DNA from: Megascapheus bottae
Lineage: Eukaryota; Chordata; Mammalia; Rodentia; Geomyidae
DNA length: 64,000 nt
Direction: 5' to 3'
NCBI GenBank assembly: GCA_024803745.1
Contig: JANJXV010000004.1
Location: forward strand, 53,944,358-54,008,357
The notes under the pieces were generated by a model that was given only the letters and a program-made list of their open reading frames with translations, had not been told where the DNA came from and searched no databases. How positions within the stretch are numbered: position 1 is the first letter of the stretch; the number at the start of each line of letters is the position of its first letter. Shown here one piece after another: positions 56,331 to 64,000 of this stretch. A program made the translations under genes and the position numbers.

Positions 56331-56645
56331 CAGGCAAGGTGGCTCACGCCTGTAATCCTAGCTACTCAGGAGGCTGAGATCTGAGGATTAAGGTTCTAAG
56401 CCAGCCTGGGCACAAAAGGACCTGAGACTCTTATTTCCAATTAACCTCTAGAAAATAGGAAGTGAGACTTGGCTCTAGGGTAGGGCAGTAGCCTTGAACT
56501 GAAGAGCTCAGGGACAATTCCCAGGCCCAGGGGTAGGGCGGTAGTATTGAGCCGATGAGCTCAGGGACAGCATCCAGGCTGAGTTCAAGCCTCATGACCC
56601 ATCCCCCCCCCCCAAAAAAAAGAAAAAAAAAAAGAAAGAAACAAA
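56331..56645 (+). repeat. SINE-S, duplicated right-arm subfamily
   Basis: Tandem right-arm blocks as at 12928 and 30517. An AAGC-repeat stretch precedes it (56262-56300). Confidence 0.85.
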
Positions 56646-56896
56646 ATGGTATGAGTATATTTAACAATAGTAATAAAATTTATCAGTAAAAGTAGTATGT
56701 ATATTAAGTTGGCTATGATTTAAATAAAGTCGACTAATACATTGATATAAAACTAGCATGTCATTCCTAGCATTGATATATACATTGATATAAAACTAGT
56801 ATTCATGTCCATCTATAAAAGCAATGTTTGTCAAGTCTAGATTCTTGGCATGATGCTGGTGCTTGTAATTCTTGCATTAAAAAAACTGTCATTGGA

Positions 56897-57094
56897 AGGG
56901 CCAGGAATATAGCCTAGTGGTAGAGTGCTCCCCTAGCATGCACCAACACCCAGGTTCAATTCCTAGTTACGACATACATAGGAAAAAGCTGGAAGTGCTG
57001 CTGTGGCTCAAGTGGTACAGCATTAGCCTTAAGAAAAGCCCAAGGACAGTGATCAGGCCCTGAGTTCAAGCCATAGGACTGGCAAAAAAAAAAA
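56897..57094 (+). repeat. SINE-T inside shared segment
   Basis: Flanks 'AACTGTCATTGGA' and 'AATGTCATTTGAG' form a diverged target duplication. The undisturbed copy 1 reads 'AACTGTCATTTGAG' at 50709. Confidence 0.85.
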
Positions 57095-57598
57095 AATGTC
57101 ATTTGAGTTCAAAGGGTTTCTAAGAGTTAACTCAGAGGAAAACAAAAAAAACAACAAAAAAACAAAAAACACCAGTGGATGTTTCAACCATACTGCTGAG
57201 TGGTACAGGGGTGCAGGCTCTAGTGCTTCAAGCTTTTTAATGGTTAATTTAAAGCAATAGAAATATTAACGTGTCAGTAAAAGATTTAAATCAGAAATAG
57301 GTTCCTGAATATAAAGTTTGGAAGTAAAATTATCCTAAATATTTGTTTCAAAGTGAAAAAGAAAAATTAGGACTATCAAAATAATTGTTTTATACTATTT
57401 CATTTTGTCCTTATAAGACCTTGTGTAACAATTTCCAGCAGATCCACAAAAGGATAGATGATTCTTACAAGTTTGTCAAATGTTACCTGGACCCTTAATA
57501 ATTTCCATGTATGGCATGCTTCAATACTACTTTTATTAACCTCCATGTTGCTTTACTTGGAGTAAAGTGGCTTTCTGTAAAGACTCATTGATCTAAAA

Positions 57599-58085
57599 AC
57601 TGCAGTTCAAAACCAGCCTTGGGGACTGGGAGTTTGGCCTCCTGGTAGAATGCTTGCCAAGCATGCACAAAGACCTGGGTGGGTTCGATTCCTCGGTACC
57701 ACATACATAGATAGAAAAAAGCCGGAAGTGGTGCTGAGGCTCAAGTGGTAGAGTTCTAGCCTTGAGAAAAATCCAAGGACAGTGTTCAGGCCCTGAGCTT
57801 AAGCCCAGGACTGGCAAAAACCAAAACAAGCAAAAACAACAACAAAAACCAGCCTGGACAGAAAAGCTTGTAAGACTGCCACCTATAATTGGCCAGCAGA
57901 GTACTGGAAGTAGTATGTGCTAAGAGTCAAAGGGTCAAAGTGCTAGCCTTAAATTGGAAAGCTGAAGGGCAGTGCTCAAGCCCTCATTTAGGAGGCACTG
58001 GGACTCAAAATGACAGAGTGCTAGCCTTGAGCTGGAGAGCTGAGTGACAGCGCTTGAGCCCTGAGTTCAAATCCAGAAACTGACC
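57599..58085 (+). repeat. SINE-S pieces split by SINE-T
   Basis: 7SL-like 'CTGCAGTTCAAAACCAGCC' at 57599-57620, a SINE-T at 57621-57844 (flanks 'AAAACCAGCCTT' and 'AAAACCAGCCTGG'), then the rest of the SINE-S and a second right arm to 58085. Confidence 0.75.
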
Positions 58086-58640
58086 AAGGGAAATGCCAAA
58101 GGGACATTTATCCCAGCATGGAAAAGGTACTTCTAGAATGAAAGGAATGATGCCAGGTCCTGGAGTCACTTGTGTTTGGCTCTTCAAAAATAATCGAAGC
58201 CAGGACGTCATAGAGGAAGTTTGTAAATATGCCTTTCTAAAGCCCATGTCTGTCTACTTTATAACTGGGCAGGAACTTACACCCTTACCAGTCAGTCATC
58301 TGCAGTAGTTAAAAAAAAATGCTTTTTGCAAACCAAAGTGCTGACAGGCTAAACGGTAGCCCAAAAGGTCTATATAGTTGTTAAAGTTAAATGTTGCATA
58401 GTACTTTCCAGTCTTGCTTCTAATGACATTTAATCTTGACAACCCTTGGTAACCTAAGCTAATGTTTCAGGTCCCTACCTAGGCAATGTCAGTGTCCCTG
58501 AGTCAGCTTGAAGAAGTTATAGAAGATGGACCTTCACCCATCGACTCCCATTAAGACTGAGAGACACCAAAAGGAAAAATCACCTAAAGCCCAGGGTAAT
58601 AGGTAGCAGATCTAGCAGCTGGGGAGGTGGCCCTAGAACC
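58086..58640 (+). other. Proviral interior, unassigned
   Basis: A 71-codon frame at 58093-58308 is not recognised. Position suggests decayed pol. Confidence 0.35.
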
Positions 58641-59017
58641 ACTGGGGCCCCTCCAGATTCTGGTGAACTAGAACCATATTTGCCTCCCAAGCCCCCTTAT
58701 AAGAGAGAGAATGGACAAAACAGTTGGGGCTCTGAGCAGAGAGAAACAGGTGGATTGGTGGTACCAGATGGAAGACCCATTCTCCCAGCAGAACTGGGAG
58801 AACAATTGGTGACTCAACTCCATCAGACCCCCAAACTGTGTCTCTGGAGCAGAGATTACTAATCATTCCCTTCTCAAGTCATTACAGACCCTCCAGTCCA
58901 CTCAGAAGGCTATTCACCAAGCGGTCGGAGAACCCCCCCCAGCCTGTGCTTGAGCCAATCCACAAGTTCCAACTAGGGAACTTGGTGTGGGTAAAAAGAG
59001 TTCCTGAGGGGCACGTC

Positions 59018-59637
59018 CATAGCATGACCTAGTGGTAGCTTGCCTAGCATGCACAAAGCCCTAGGTTTGATTCCTTAGTACCACAAACACAGAAAAAGCC
59101 TGAAGTGGTGCTGTGGTTCAAGTGGTAGAATGCTAGCCATGACCAAAAGAAGCTCTATGACTGTGGGGCAGGTCACATCAAGGGTAAAAGGCCTACCTTG
59201 TGGCCCAGTGCTCACTTCCTGGTTTTGGAGATCCAACCTGACTGTCTCCTGGTTGGGAGGTTTGGCTATGGTTTGTGATGTAAAATAAGGCTACCTTGAA
59301 CCCATGGATTGGCCCCCCCACCCTCTCTGACCACACCTACCTCCCCCTGTCCTGCCTACTTTTATGTTAATAGACAATCCTGCTTCTTACTTTAGCCCCT
59401 GGTATCTTCCCATTAAACGAGTCTGCTGTGACATTCTCCCTGGCACGTCTGTGTCTTCCCTCTGGAGAGGGAGGGCTGGGTGAAGGCGGCCAGCCGGTCC
59501 TATCCTTTCTTGGTCTCCTCTTAGTTGGGGCGTGTTCTCTTTGCCCTTCCTGCTGGTCAGGAGGCAAAGAGTGCTAAAAACCCCGACATAGGACAATGCC
59601 TAAGCCCTGAGTTCAAGCCCCAGGACAGGCAAAAGAA
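59018..59637 (+). repeat. SINE-T split by a solo LTR
   Basis: The SINE runs from 59018 to about 59161 and resumes at 59589 ('TAGGACAATGCCTAAGCCC'). Confidence 0.8.
59162..59588 (+). mobile_element. Solo LTR in SINE-T (6-bp TSD)
   Basis: Termini TGTGGGGC and CCCCGACA form an imperfect inverted repeat. Flanks TATGAC and TAGGAC agree at 5 of 6 bases, as expected for a betaretrovirus-like (class II) 6-bp duplication. ATTAAA near 59412 may be the polyA signal. It does not match the betaretroviral LTR at 52280-53189 by eye. The 66- and 69-codon minus frames across it are chance. Confidence 0.65.
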
Positions 59638-59647
59638 AGCATTCCTG

Positions 59648-59875
59648 AAGTCAAATGCTGATAACTCACACCTGTAATCCTACTCAGGAAGCTGAGATCT
59701 GAGGACCGTGGTTCAAAGACAGCCTGGGCACGAAAGTCCATGAGTCTTTTATCTCCAATTAGCCATCAGAAAACTGGAAGTGGTACTGTGGCTCAACTTG
59801 GTAGAGCACTAACCTCGAAGTAAAGAGCTCAGGGACAAGATCCAGGACCAGAGTTCAAGCCCCATGGCTAACTAA
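59648..59875 (+). repeat. SINE-S inside ERV
   Basis: Complete copy with a CAA-repeat tail (59876-59907). Confidence 0.8.
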
Positions 59876-60089
59876 AACAACAACAACAGCAACAACAGCA
59901 ACAAAAAACAGAGTTCCTGCTCTTTGGAACCAACCTGGAAAGAACCTTATCCTGTAATCCTGACCACACCAACAGCAGTTGAAGGTACCTGGTGTTTCCT
60001 CCTGGATACATCACACAGCTAAACAGAAAAAAACAGATAACAGAAAAAAAATAGACACCCAAACTTCCAATCTACTAAAGACTGCAAAA

Positions 60090-61115
60090 AGCCCCTTAAC
60101 TGTTATGTTTGTTTTATGGTTTCCTTTCCTCCCTGGAGGAGAGGCAGTACAATCACTGTCTCCAACAGGGGATGGAAAACTTGCAAATGTAACTACCGCT
60201 TGTCAAGCCATCTTTAAAATGGATCTTTGATCACTAATAAACTCATTTATTTACATCCCAGCAGGGAGAGGCCGGGGAGCAGAAGGCTATAAATGTAAAA
60301 TTGCAAACAGACAATAGTTATCAGTCTATTCAATTCTATGTGTGTCCTGCCACTGCAGGACTCTCTTGCCAGGGGAATGAATGGTCACTTCTACTGTGCC
60401 GGTTGGGGCTGTGAGACAGAGGTATCATAGAAACATGCAGATCATTATATCTGTATGTTCTGGGAAAAGAAACCTCTGATCTGTTCTTCAAGCAGTTGTA
60501 ATATCACGATTATCAAAGTTTTGGCTCTACATGACAGGTTGGGACTCAAGAAATAAATTTACCATACAAAGGAGGCTCTCACTTCCAGACTCTAAGCTCA
60601 TAGTTTAAATTCTGGTTTATTTCTAGTAATAGAGACCGACAGATCTCCTGCATTCTGAGGCCCCAGTAATTATAGCTCACAATCCAAGCCTTAACAATAG
60701 CCCAAGATCCTGAGGCTCATCTCTCAGTATTAAGCATATCACACAAGGTCCATCAAGTACTAAATCACTGTGGCTCACTCCTAAGTCAAGACTGTTAGTT
60801 GTGTTTGGACCTGTGACCTCCCTACTCCACAGGAGCCAGGACTAAGCAGACCCTCACTCCTGTTAAAACGCAATCATGTTGTAATTGTGATCATCCCCAG
60901 ATCACCTTGGGGGACCTACAAGGTCGGAGAACTTGTTGCCTCATCCAACTGCGACCTAAAGAAATCTCCCTACACACATGCCTGCTATGCTACTCTGCAT
61001 ACATCAGGAGTAACAAACTAAAGAGATTATCATAGAGCTCCAGAGACTGCCTGGTTGGCATTCACGAATGGGTTAACGATGTAGCCTTTGATTTATAAGA
61101 AATCCAAGCAGGGGG
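60090..61115 (+). pseudogene. env: Gammaretroviral env, surface subunit remnant
   Basis: Short translated blocks in shifting frames. At 60386-60421 the sequence encodes 'HFYCAGWGCETE', matching the conserved cysteine-tryptophan motif of gammaretroviral surface glycoproteins. Upstream 'YVCPATAGLSCQGNEW' (about 60337-60384, another frame) fits the preceding part of SU. Multiple stops and frameshifts are present. Confidence 0.7.
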
Positions 61116-61312
61116 TCTGGGAGTTTGGCCTAGTGGTAGAGTGCTTGCCTAGCATGCACGAAGACCTGGGTTCGATTCCTCGGTACCACATACATAGAAA
61201 AAAGCTGGAAGTGGTGCTGAAGCTCAGTAGTAGAGCTCTAGCCTTGAGAAAGTCCAAGGACAGTGCTCAGGCCCTGAGCTCAAACCCAGGACTGGCAAAA
61301 AAAAAAAAAAAA
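61116..61312 (+). repeat. SINE-T with 18-bp target duplication
   Basis: 'AGAAATCCAAGCAGGGGG' is identical on both sides (61098-61115 and 61313-61330), a recent insertion in the env remnant. Confidence 0.9.
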
Positions 61313-61330
61313 AGAAATCCAAGCAGGGGG

Positions 61331-61690
61331 AGCTCTCTGTGTATTGGTCCAAATCATTGGTCCAAGTATACATCTCCCATCTACAGTGAGGAAGAAGGAT
61401 GAACCCATTTTGATCTGGATGGAGGACTCATCAGAACTTGAAGGGCTATCAGGGATTGCTGGATATCAGTCCCTGTTTGACTGGTCTTCTTGGCTTATGA
61501 CCTTAATCACAGCCCTTTGGCCCTCTTACTCCTAGCCTTAACAGTAAGACCATGTTTACTTAACTGCCTTACCAATTATGTTTTAGAAAAAAGTAAATAC
61601 AGTAAAGCTAATGGCCATAAAAAGTAACTATAACCCCTTACCCTGGGGCAGGAGGCGGGGGACACTCACTCACAAAGAGCCAGTGGGGAA
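61331..61690 (+). pseudogene. env: Gammaretroviral env, TM end and polypurine tract
   Basis: About 61466-61535 encodes 'SLFDWSSWLMTLITALWP', the juxtamembrane start of the anchor of a gammaretroviral transmembrane subunit, followed in another frame by a hydrophobic leucine-rich stretch. The fusion peptide and immunosuppressive-loop region are not visible. 'CCAGTGGGGAA' at 61680-61690 is the polypurine-like primer next to the 3' LTR. Confidence 0.65.
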
Positions 61691-62267
61691 TGTAATAGAG
61701 CTTGTAAAATTTCACCATCTTAGAGTTTACTCTTAGCTTCGGTAACTCCATTTTGTTTTTATGATTCCATCTTAGAGGGTTACACCCCCGCCCATGTGAC
61801 TAGTCCCTCATAGTTTGACATATAAAGATATATACAGCTTTTGTGGCATTTTGTTTCTAAATAGCAACCGTAGTAATGGGTTGTGAGAATAATCATAGTA
61901 ATGAGTGATAGAAATGATCATAGTAGTAGCTATAGAAATGCCATGGTAACTGTCAGACTGCCCCACTTATGATTGCTTACTGGATTGTTTTAGCCCGCTT
62001 ATGCTTGCTTACAATATCGTTTTAGCTTCTGTAACTTCATGTTTGTCTTACACCTGTAGAAAAGAACCATTAGTTACTTTCTTCCCCTGAGTGGATGAGG
62101 GGCAATGTGTGTGTATGTGGGGGGGGGGTGTTCTTCCTGAAAAGGGGCCATGAGACCAGACTGGGCAGTGCACTTTTGGGGCACCCTGACTGTTCAGTGT
62201 AGTCCTGGCCAGTGATAAAGACTTTCTTTTGGTTGTTTTCTGTGCTTACATGGTCTTCCCTTCAACA
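61691..62267 (+). mobile_element. 3' LTR of gammaretroviral ERV
   Basis: TGTAATAG...TTCAACA, alignable with 53305-53862 over its whole length with scattered differences. The polyA signal reads GATAAA here. A G-run/GT tract near 62107-62130 is expanded relative to the 5' copy. Confidence 0.85.
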
Positions 62268-62309
62268 CCCTTAGCCTTTTCCCCCCCCTTTCTTTTTAGT
62301 CTTTTCTTG

Positions 62310-62600
62310 TAGGGCTGGAGTTTGAACTCAGAGCCTTCTGCTTTCTATATTACTTGAGCCATGTCTCCAGGTCTTATTTTTACTAGTGATTTTGGATATG
62401 CAATTTTTCTGCCTAAGCTAACTTCTAGCCAAGATCCTCTAGATTTCAGCCTTCTTGATATTAGGATTACAGAAGTGAGACATAGGTGCCTAGCTGTCAG
62501 GGTCTCCCTGTGTAGACTAGGATGATTCCAACTTGAATCTTCCTTCTTCCTGTCTCTACCTCCAGAGTGCTGGGATTATAGGCAAACCATGACACTCTAG
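62310..62600 (-). repeat. Diverged SINE-S and B1-like monomer
   Basis: Old minus-strand SINE-S at 62310-62498, followed by a classical B1-like monomer ('CCTCCAGAGTGCTGGGATTATAGGC') to 62600. Confidence 0.65.
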
Positions 62601-62659
62601 TTATCATTTCTTGCATGTCAATTCATTCCAAGCTGTTCTCTTATAGCTCATAGTATTGA

Positions 62660-63060
62660 AAAGTAAAAACAAGAGAAGCTACATTTTGAGAGGATAAACA
62701 TTGGGGTCTTTATTCAAAGGCCAGCAACTGCATGGTGGATTCCTATCTCAAAGACCAGCAACCAGCAAATATACTTAACACTGTTAGCAAACAGAGCCTT
62801 GAAGGCCAGAGAGGACAGAAAGAACAAAAATAATATCAACAAACCAATTCAGCTCCAATGGAGAGCTGAGTTGGGATACCATGGTGACCAGAAAAGACAC
62901 ATGGTACTTGAGAGGTGGTCTGGGACTAAGTAGGGTCAGGTTAGGGGGCAGAGTCACAGGCAACTCAGTCTGAGGCACTGGACTGACAGGATTAGTAACC
63001 TATCAGCTAAGTACCCGCCCCTGTCTCCAGGGATTCAGATATGGCAACTACCTGGAGGGG
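62660..63060 (-). mobile_element. LTR-like element, left arm of inverted pair
   Basis: On the minus strand a 64-codon frame (62784-62978) contains 'MVSQLSSPLELNWFVDIIFV', and downstream 'AATAAAGACCCC' is a polyA-like signal. Its counterpart lies at 63220-63480 on the plus strand. I infer an LTR or other 3' end from the polyA signal and repetition; the family is not recognised. Confidence 0.45.
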
Positions 63061-63219
63061 TGGGGGGGGGAGCTTCATTTTCCCCCACTATGAAGAGAAA
63101 ATGCCAGACCTTAAGTGGACACACTCAAGTACAAGCTGAGGTACCAGAACTTTTCCATCTAGGGAAAATAGAGAAATCTTATGAAATTATATGATCAGGT
63201 ATGGACACATGGTGGCTAC

Positions 63220-63480
63220 ATGGTGAGTGGTAAGGTCTGGCATATTATTATGCCATGCCTTGTGTGTCCTGTCTCCTGGTTCTCCTCTAGTCATCATGGT
63301 GTCCCACTTTAGCTCTCCACTGGAGTGGATCTGGTTTGTTGGGATAGTTTTCGTGCTCTTTCCTACTCTCCTGGCTCAGTTTTCTAAACAGTGGAAAGAG
63401 TTAAAGAGTACTGGAGGGTGCTGTAAATCTTTGAGACAGCAGTCTACCTGTTGAAGCTGCTGGCTTTCTAATAAAAACTC
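63220..63480 (+). mobile_element. LTR-like element, right arm of inverted pair
   Basis: A 75-codon frame (63227-63454) contains 'MVSHFSSPLEWIWFVGIVFV', matching the left arm in frame, followed by 'GCTGCTGGCTTTCTAATAAAAACTCCC'. The aligned 80-odd bases differ at roughly one in five positions, yet the frame is kept. Confidence 0.45.
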
Positions 63481-64000
63481 CCAATTTGACCTATCAAAAT
63501 GTGTCTTCTCTGTTTTTGTTTTTTGTTTTTTTTTTTGTTGTTGTTTTTGCCACTGAATTCCCATACAACACTTTGAACTCTGTCCCATAAATTGTCACTG
63601 AAAAGCTAAAATCTTTGCAAAGGTGCCATCAGTCGCCCCTTGTGGAGAACCCTAAGTTATATTGCCTCTGAAATATGGATTCTGGGTCTAAGTAATGCTA
63701 TCTTGTTCTTGAAGCCATTTTGGCTTCTTAACCGATGAAGGGGACTCTCTTAGACAAAACTCTAGAGGTGAGGTAGGTGATTCTTTGAATTGCAGATGTA
63801 TCGTGTTGTTTAGTTCAGGGAAAGTTTTGCTCCAGAGAATACTTGATTTTGGTTGTCATTGATTGTTCATGCTAGATAACTGGCCCTTGTTTGCCCTTGA
63901 TTGTTCCTTTAGTTTGATTTGCTTCTGTATAGCATGCTTTTGTTAGGTTTAGCTCCCCACAGTCATCATGTGGTTTGTTTGTTTTCTTCTTTTTTTCCCT
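63481..64000 (+). other. Possible LTR-retroelement interior
   Basis: A T-rich tract (63511-63550) is followed by sequence without a recognised frame. It may be the leader of the element whose LTR-like end precedes it. No primer-binding site identified. Confidence 0.25.

Larger units (their letters stand above)
55157..57600 (+). repeat. Unexplained segment shared by two ERVs (copy 2)
   Basis: Same order of blocks as 50084-51230, spread out by later insertions: an (AT)n tract (55287-55329), SINE-S (55372-55582), SINE-T (55621-55817), a SARNP pseudogene (55819-56098), SINE-S (56331-56645) and SINE-T (56897-57094). With these removed about 1.2 kb remains. Confidence 0.75.
58660..60035 (+). pseudogene. 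pol: Gammaretroviral integrase fragments
   Basis: Three pieces on the plus strand: 58753-58860 ('GLVVPDGRPILPAELGEQLV'...'LHQTPKLC', the RNase H-integrase junction and start of the zinc-binding region); 58868-59013, ending 'FQLGNLVWVKRVPEG', from the integrase C-terminal domain; and 59960-60020 with 'KVPGVSSWIHHTA', the C-terminal end. The catalytic core between the first two pieces is deleted. A SINE-T with a nested solo LTR, then a SINE-S, separates the second and third pieces. Non-functional. Confidence 0.75.
53305..62267 (+). mobile_element. Gammaretrovirus-like ERV with paired LTRs
   Basis: A provirus of about 9 kb: 5' LTR, primer-binding site, leader with splice donor, a non-coding stretch replacing gag and most of pol, integrase fragments, env fragments, polypurine-like 'CAGTGGGGAA' and 3' LTR. 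The direct LTR pair on one strand defines the element. It has been invaded by SINE-T (54956-55142, 55621-55817, 56897-57094, 57621-57844, 59018-59637, 61116-61312), SINE-S (55372-55582, 56331-56645, 57860-58085, 59648-59875), a SARNP pseudogene and a solo LTR. The flanks CTCC and CCCT do not give a clean target duplication. Confidence 0.85.

Noticed and set aside
59367..59596. Open frames of 66-69 codons on the minus strand
   Set aside because: They fall inside the solo LTR and show no similarity to a known protein.
1..64000. CRISPR array, prophage or bacterial operon
   Set aside because: Repeats are dispersed SINEs, not evenly spaced; coding density and repeat types are those of a mammalian nuclear genome.

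Overview
The window is nuclear DNA of a rodent, dominated by interspersed repeats. Two SINE families account for most of it. SINE-T (my label) is about 200 bp and made of two tRNA-like arms; each arm has a box-A-like block ('CTAGTGGTAGAGTG' or 'CTCAAGTGGTAGAGTG') and a box-B-like block ('GGTTCGATTCC' or 'GAGTTCAAGCCC'). SINE-S (my label) is about 235 bp and has a 7SL/B1-like left arm ('GGCTCATGCCTGTAATCCTA', then 'CTCAGGAGGCTGAGATCTGAGGATC') joined to the same right tRNA-like arm. From memory of rodent SINEs this combination suggests a geomyoid or other castorimorph rodent (kangaroo rat, pocket mouse or gopher). That is inference, not proof. LINE/L1-like 3' ends, microsatellites and one old MaLR-type LTR complete the repeat set. 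No tRNA, rRNA, CRISPR or bacterial-type operon is present.

Positions 1-37,300 are intergenic or intronic sequence with dense SINEs, many nested, and no exon I can defend. At about 37,390-38,540 there is a strong CpG island, presumably a promoter or first exon of a host gene I cannot name. Positions 38,541-47,900 return to repeats and include a well-bounded minus-strand solo LTR (40,823-41,490, 4-bp target duplication).

Positions 47,950-64,000 form a cluster of endogenous retroviral remnants. First comes a betaretrovirus-like (MMTV-group) element with a broken reverse transcriptase, a broken env and a 3' LTR ending near 53,189. Directly after it is a decayed gammaretrovirus-like provirus with two LTRs (53,305-53,862 and 61,691-62,267), a tRNA-Thr-like primer site, a leader splice donor, integrase pieces, env surface-subunit pieces and an env transmembrane end. 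Inside it lie several SINEs, a SARNP processed pseudogene on the minus strand, and a solo LTR that itself interrupts a SINE. At 62,650-63,480 there is an inverted pair of LTR-like sequences. All retroviral reading frames are interrupted; none looks functional.

The most unusual observation is a shared stretch of about 1.1 kb with no retroviral coding I recognise. It lies between pol and env of the betaretroviral element (50,084-51,230) and, with later insertions, between the leader and integrase of the gammaretroviral element (55,157-57,600). This suggests recombination, or a non-autonomous retroelement family carrying a private internal sequence. SINE coordinates are read by eye and accurate to roughly 5-10 bases unless target-site duplications are quoted.
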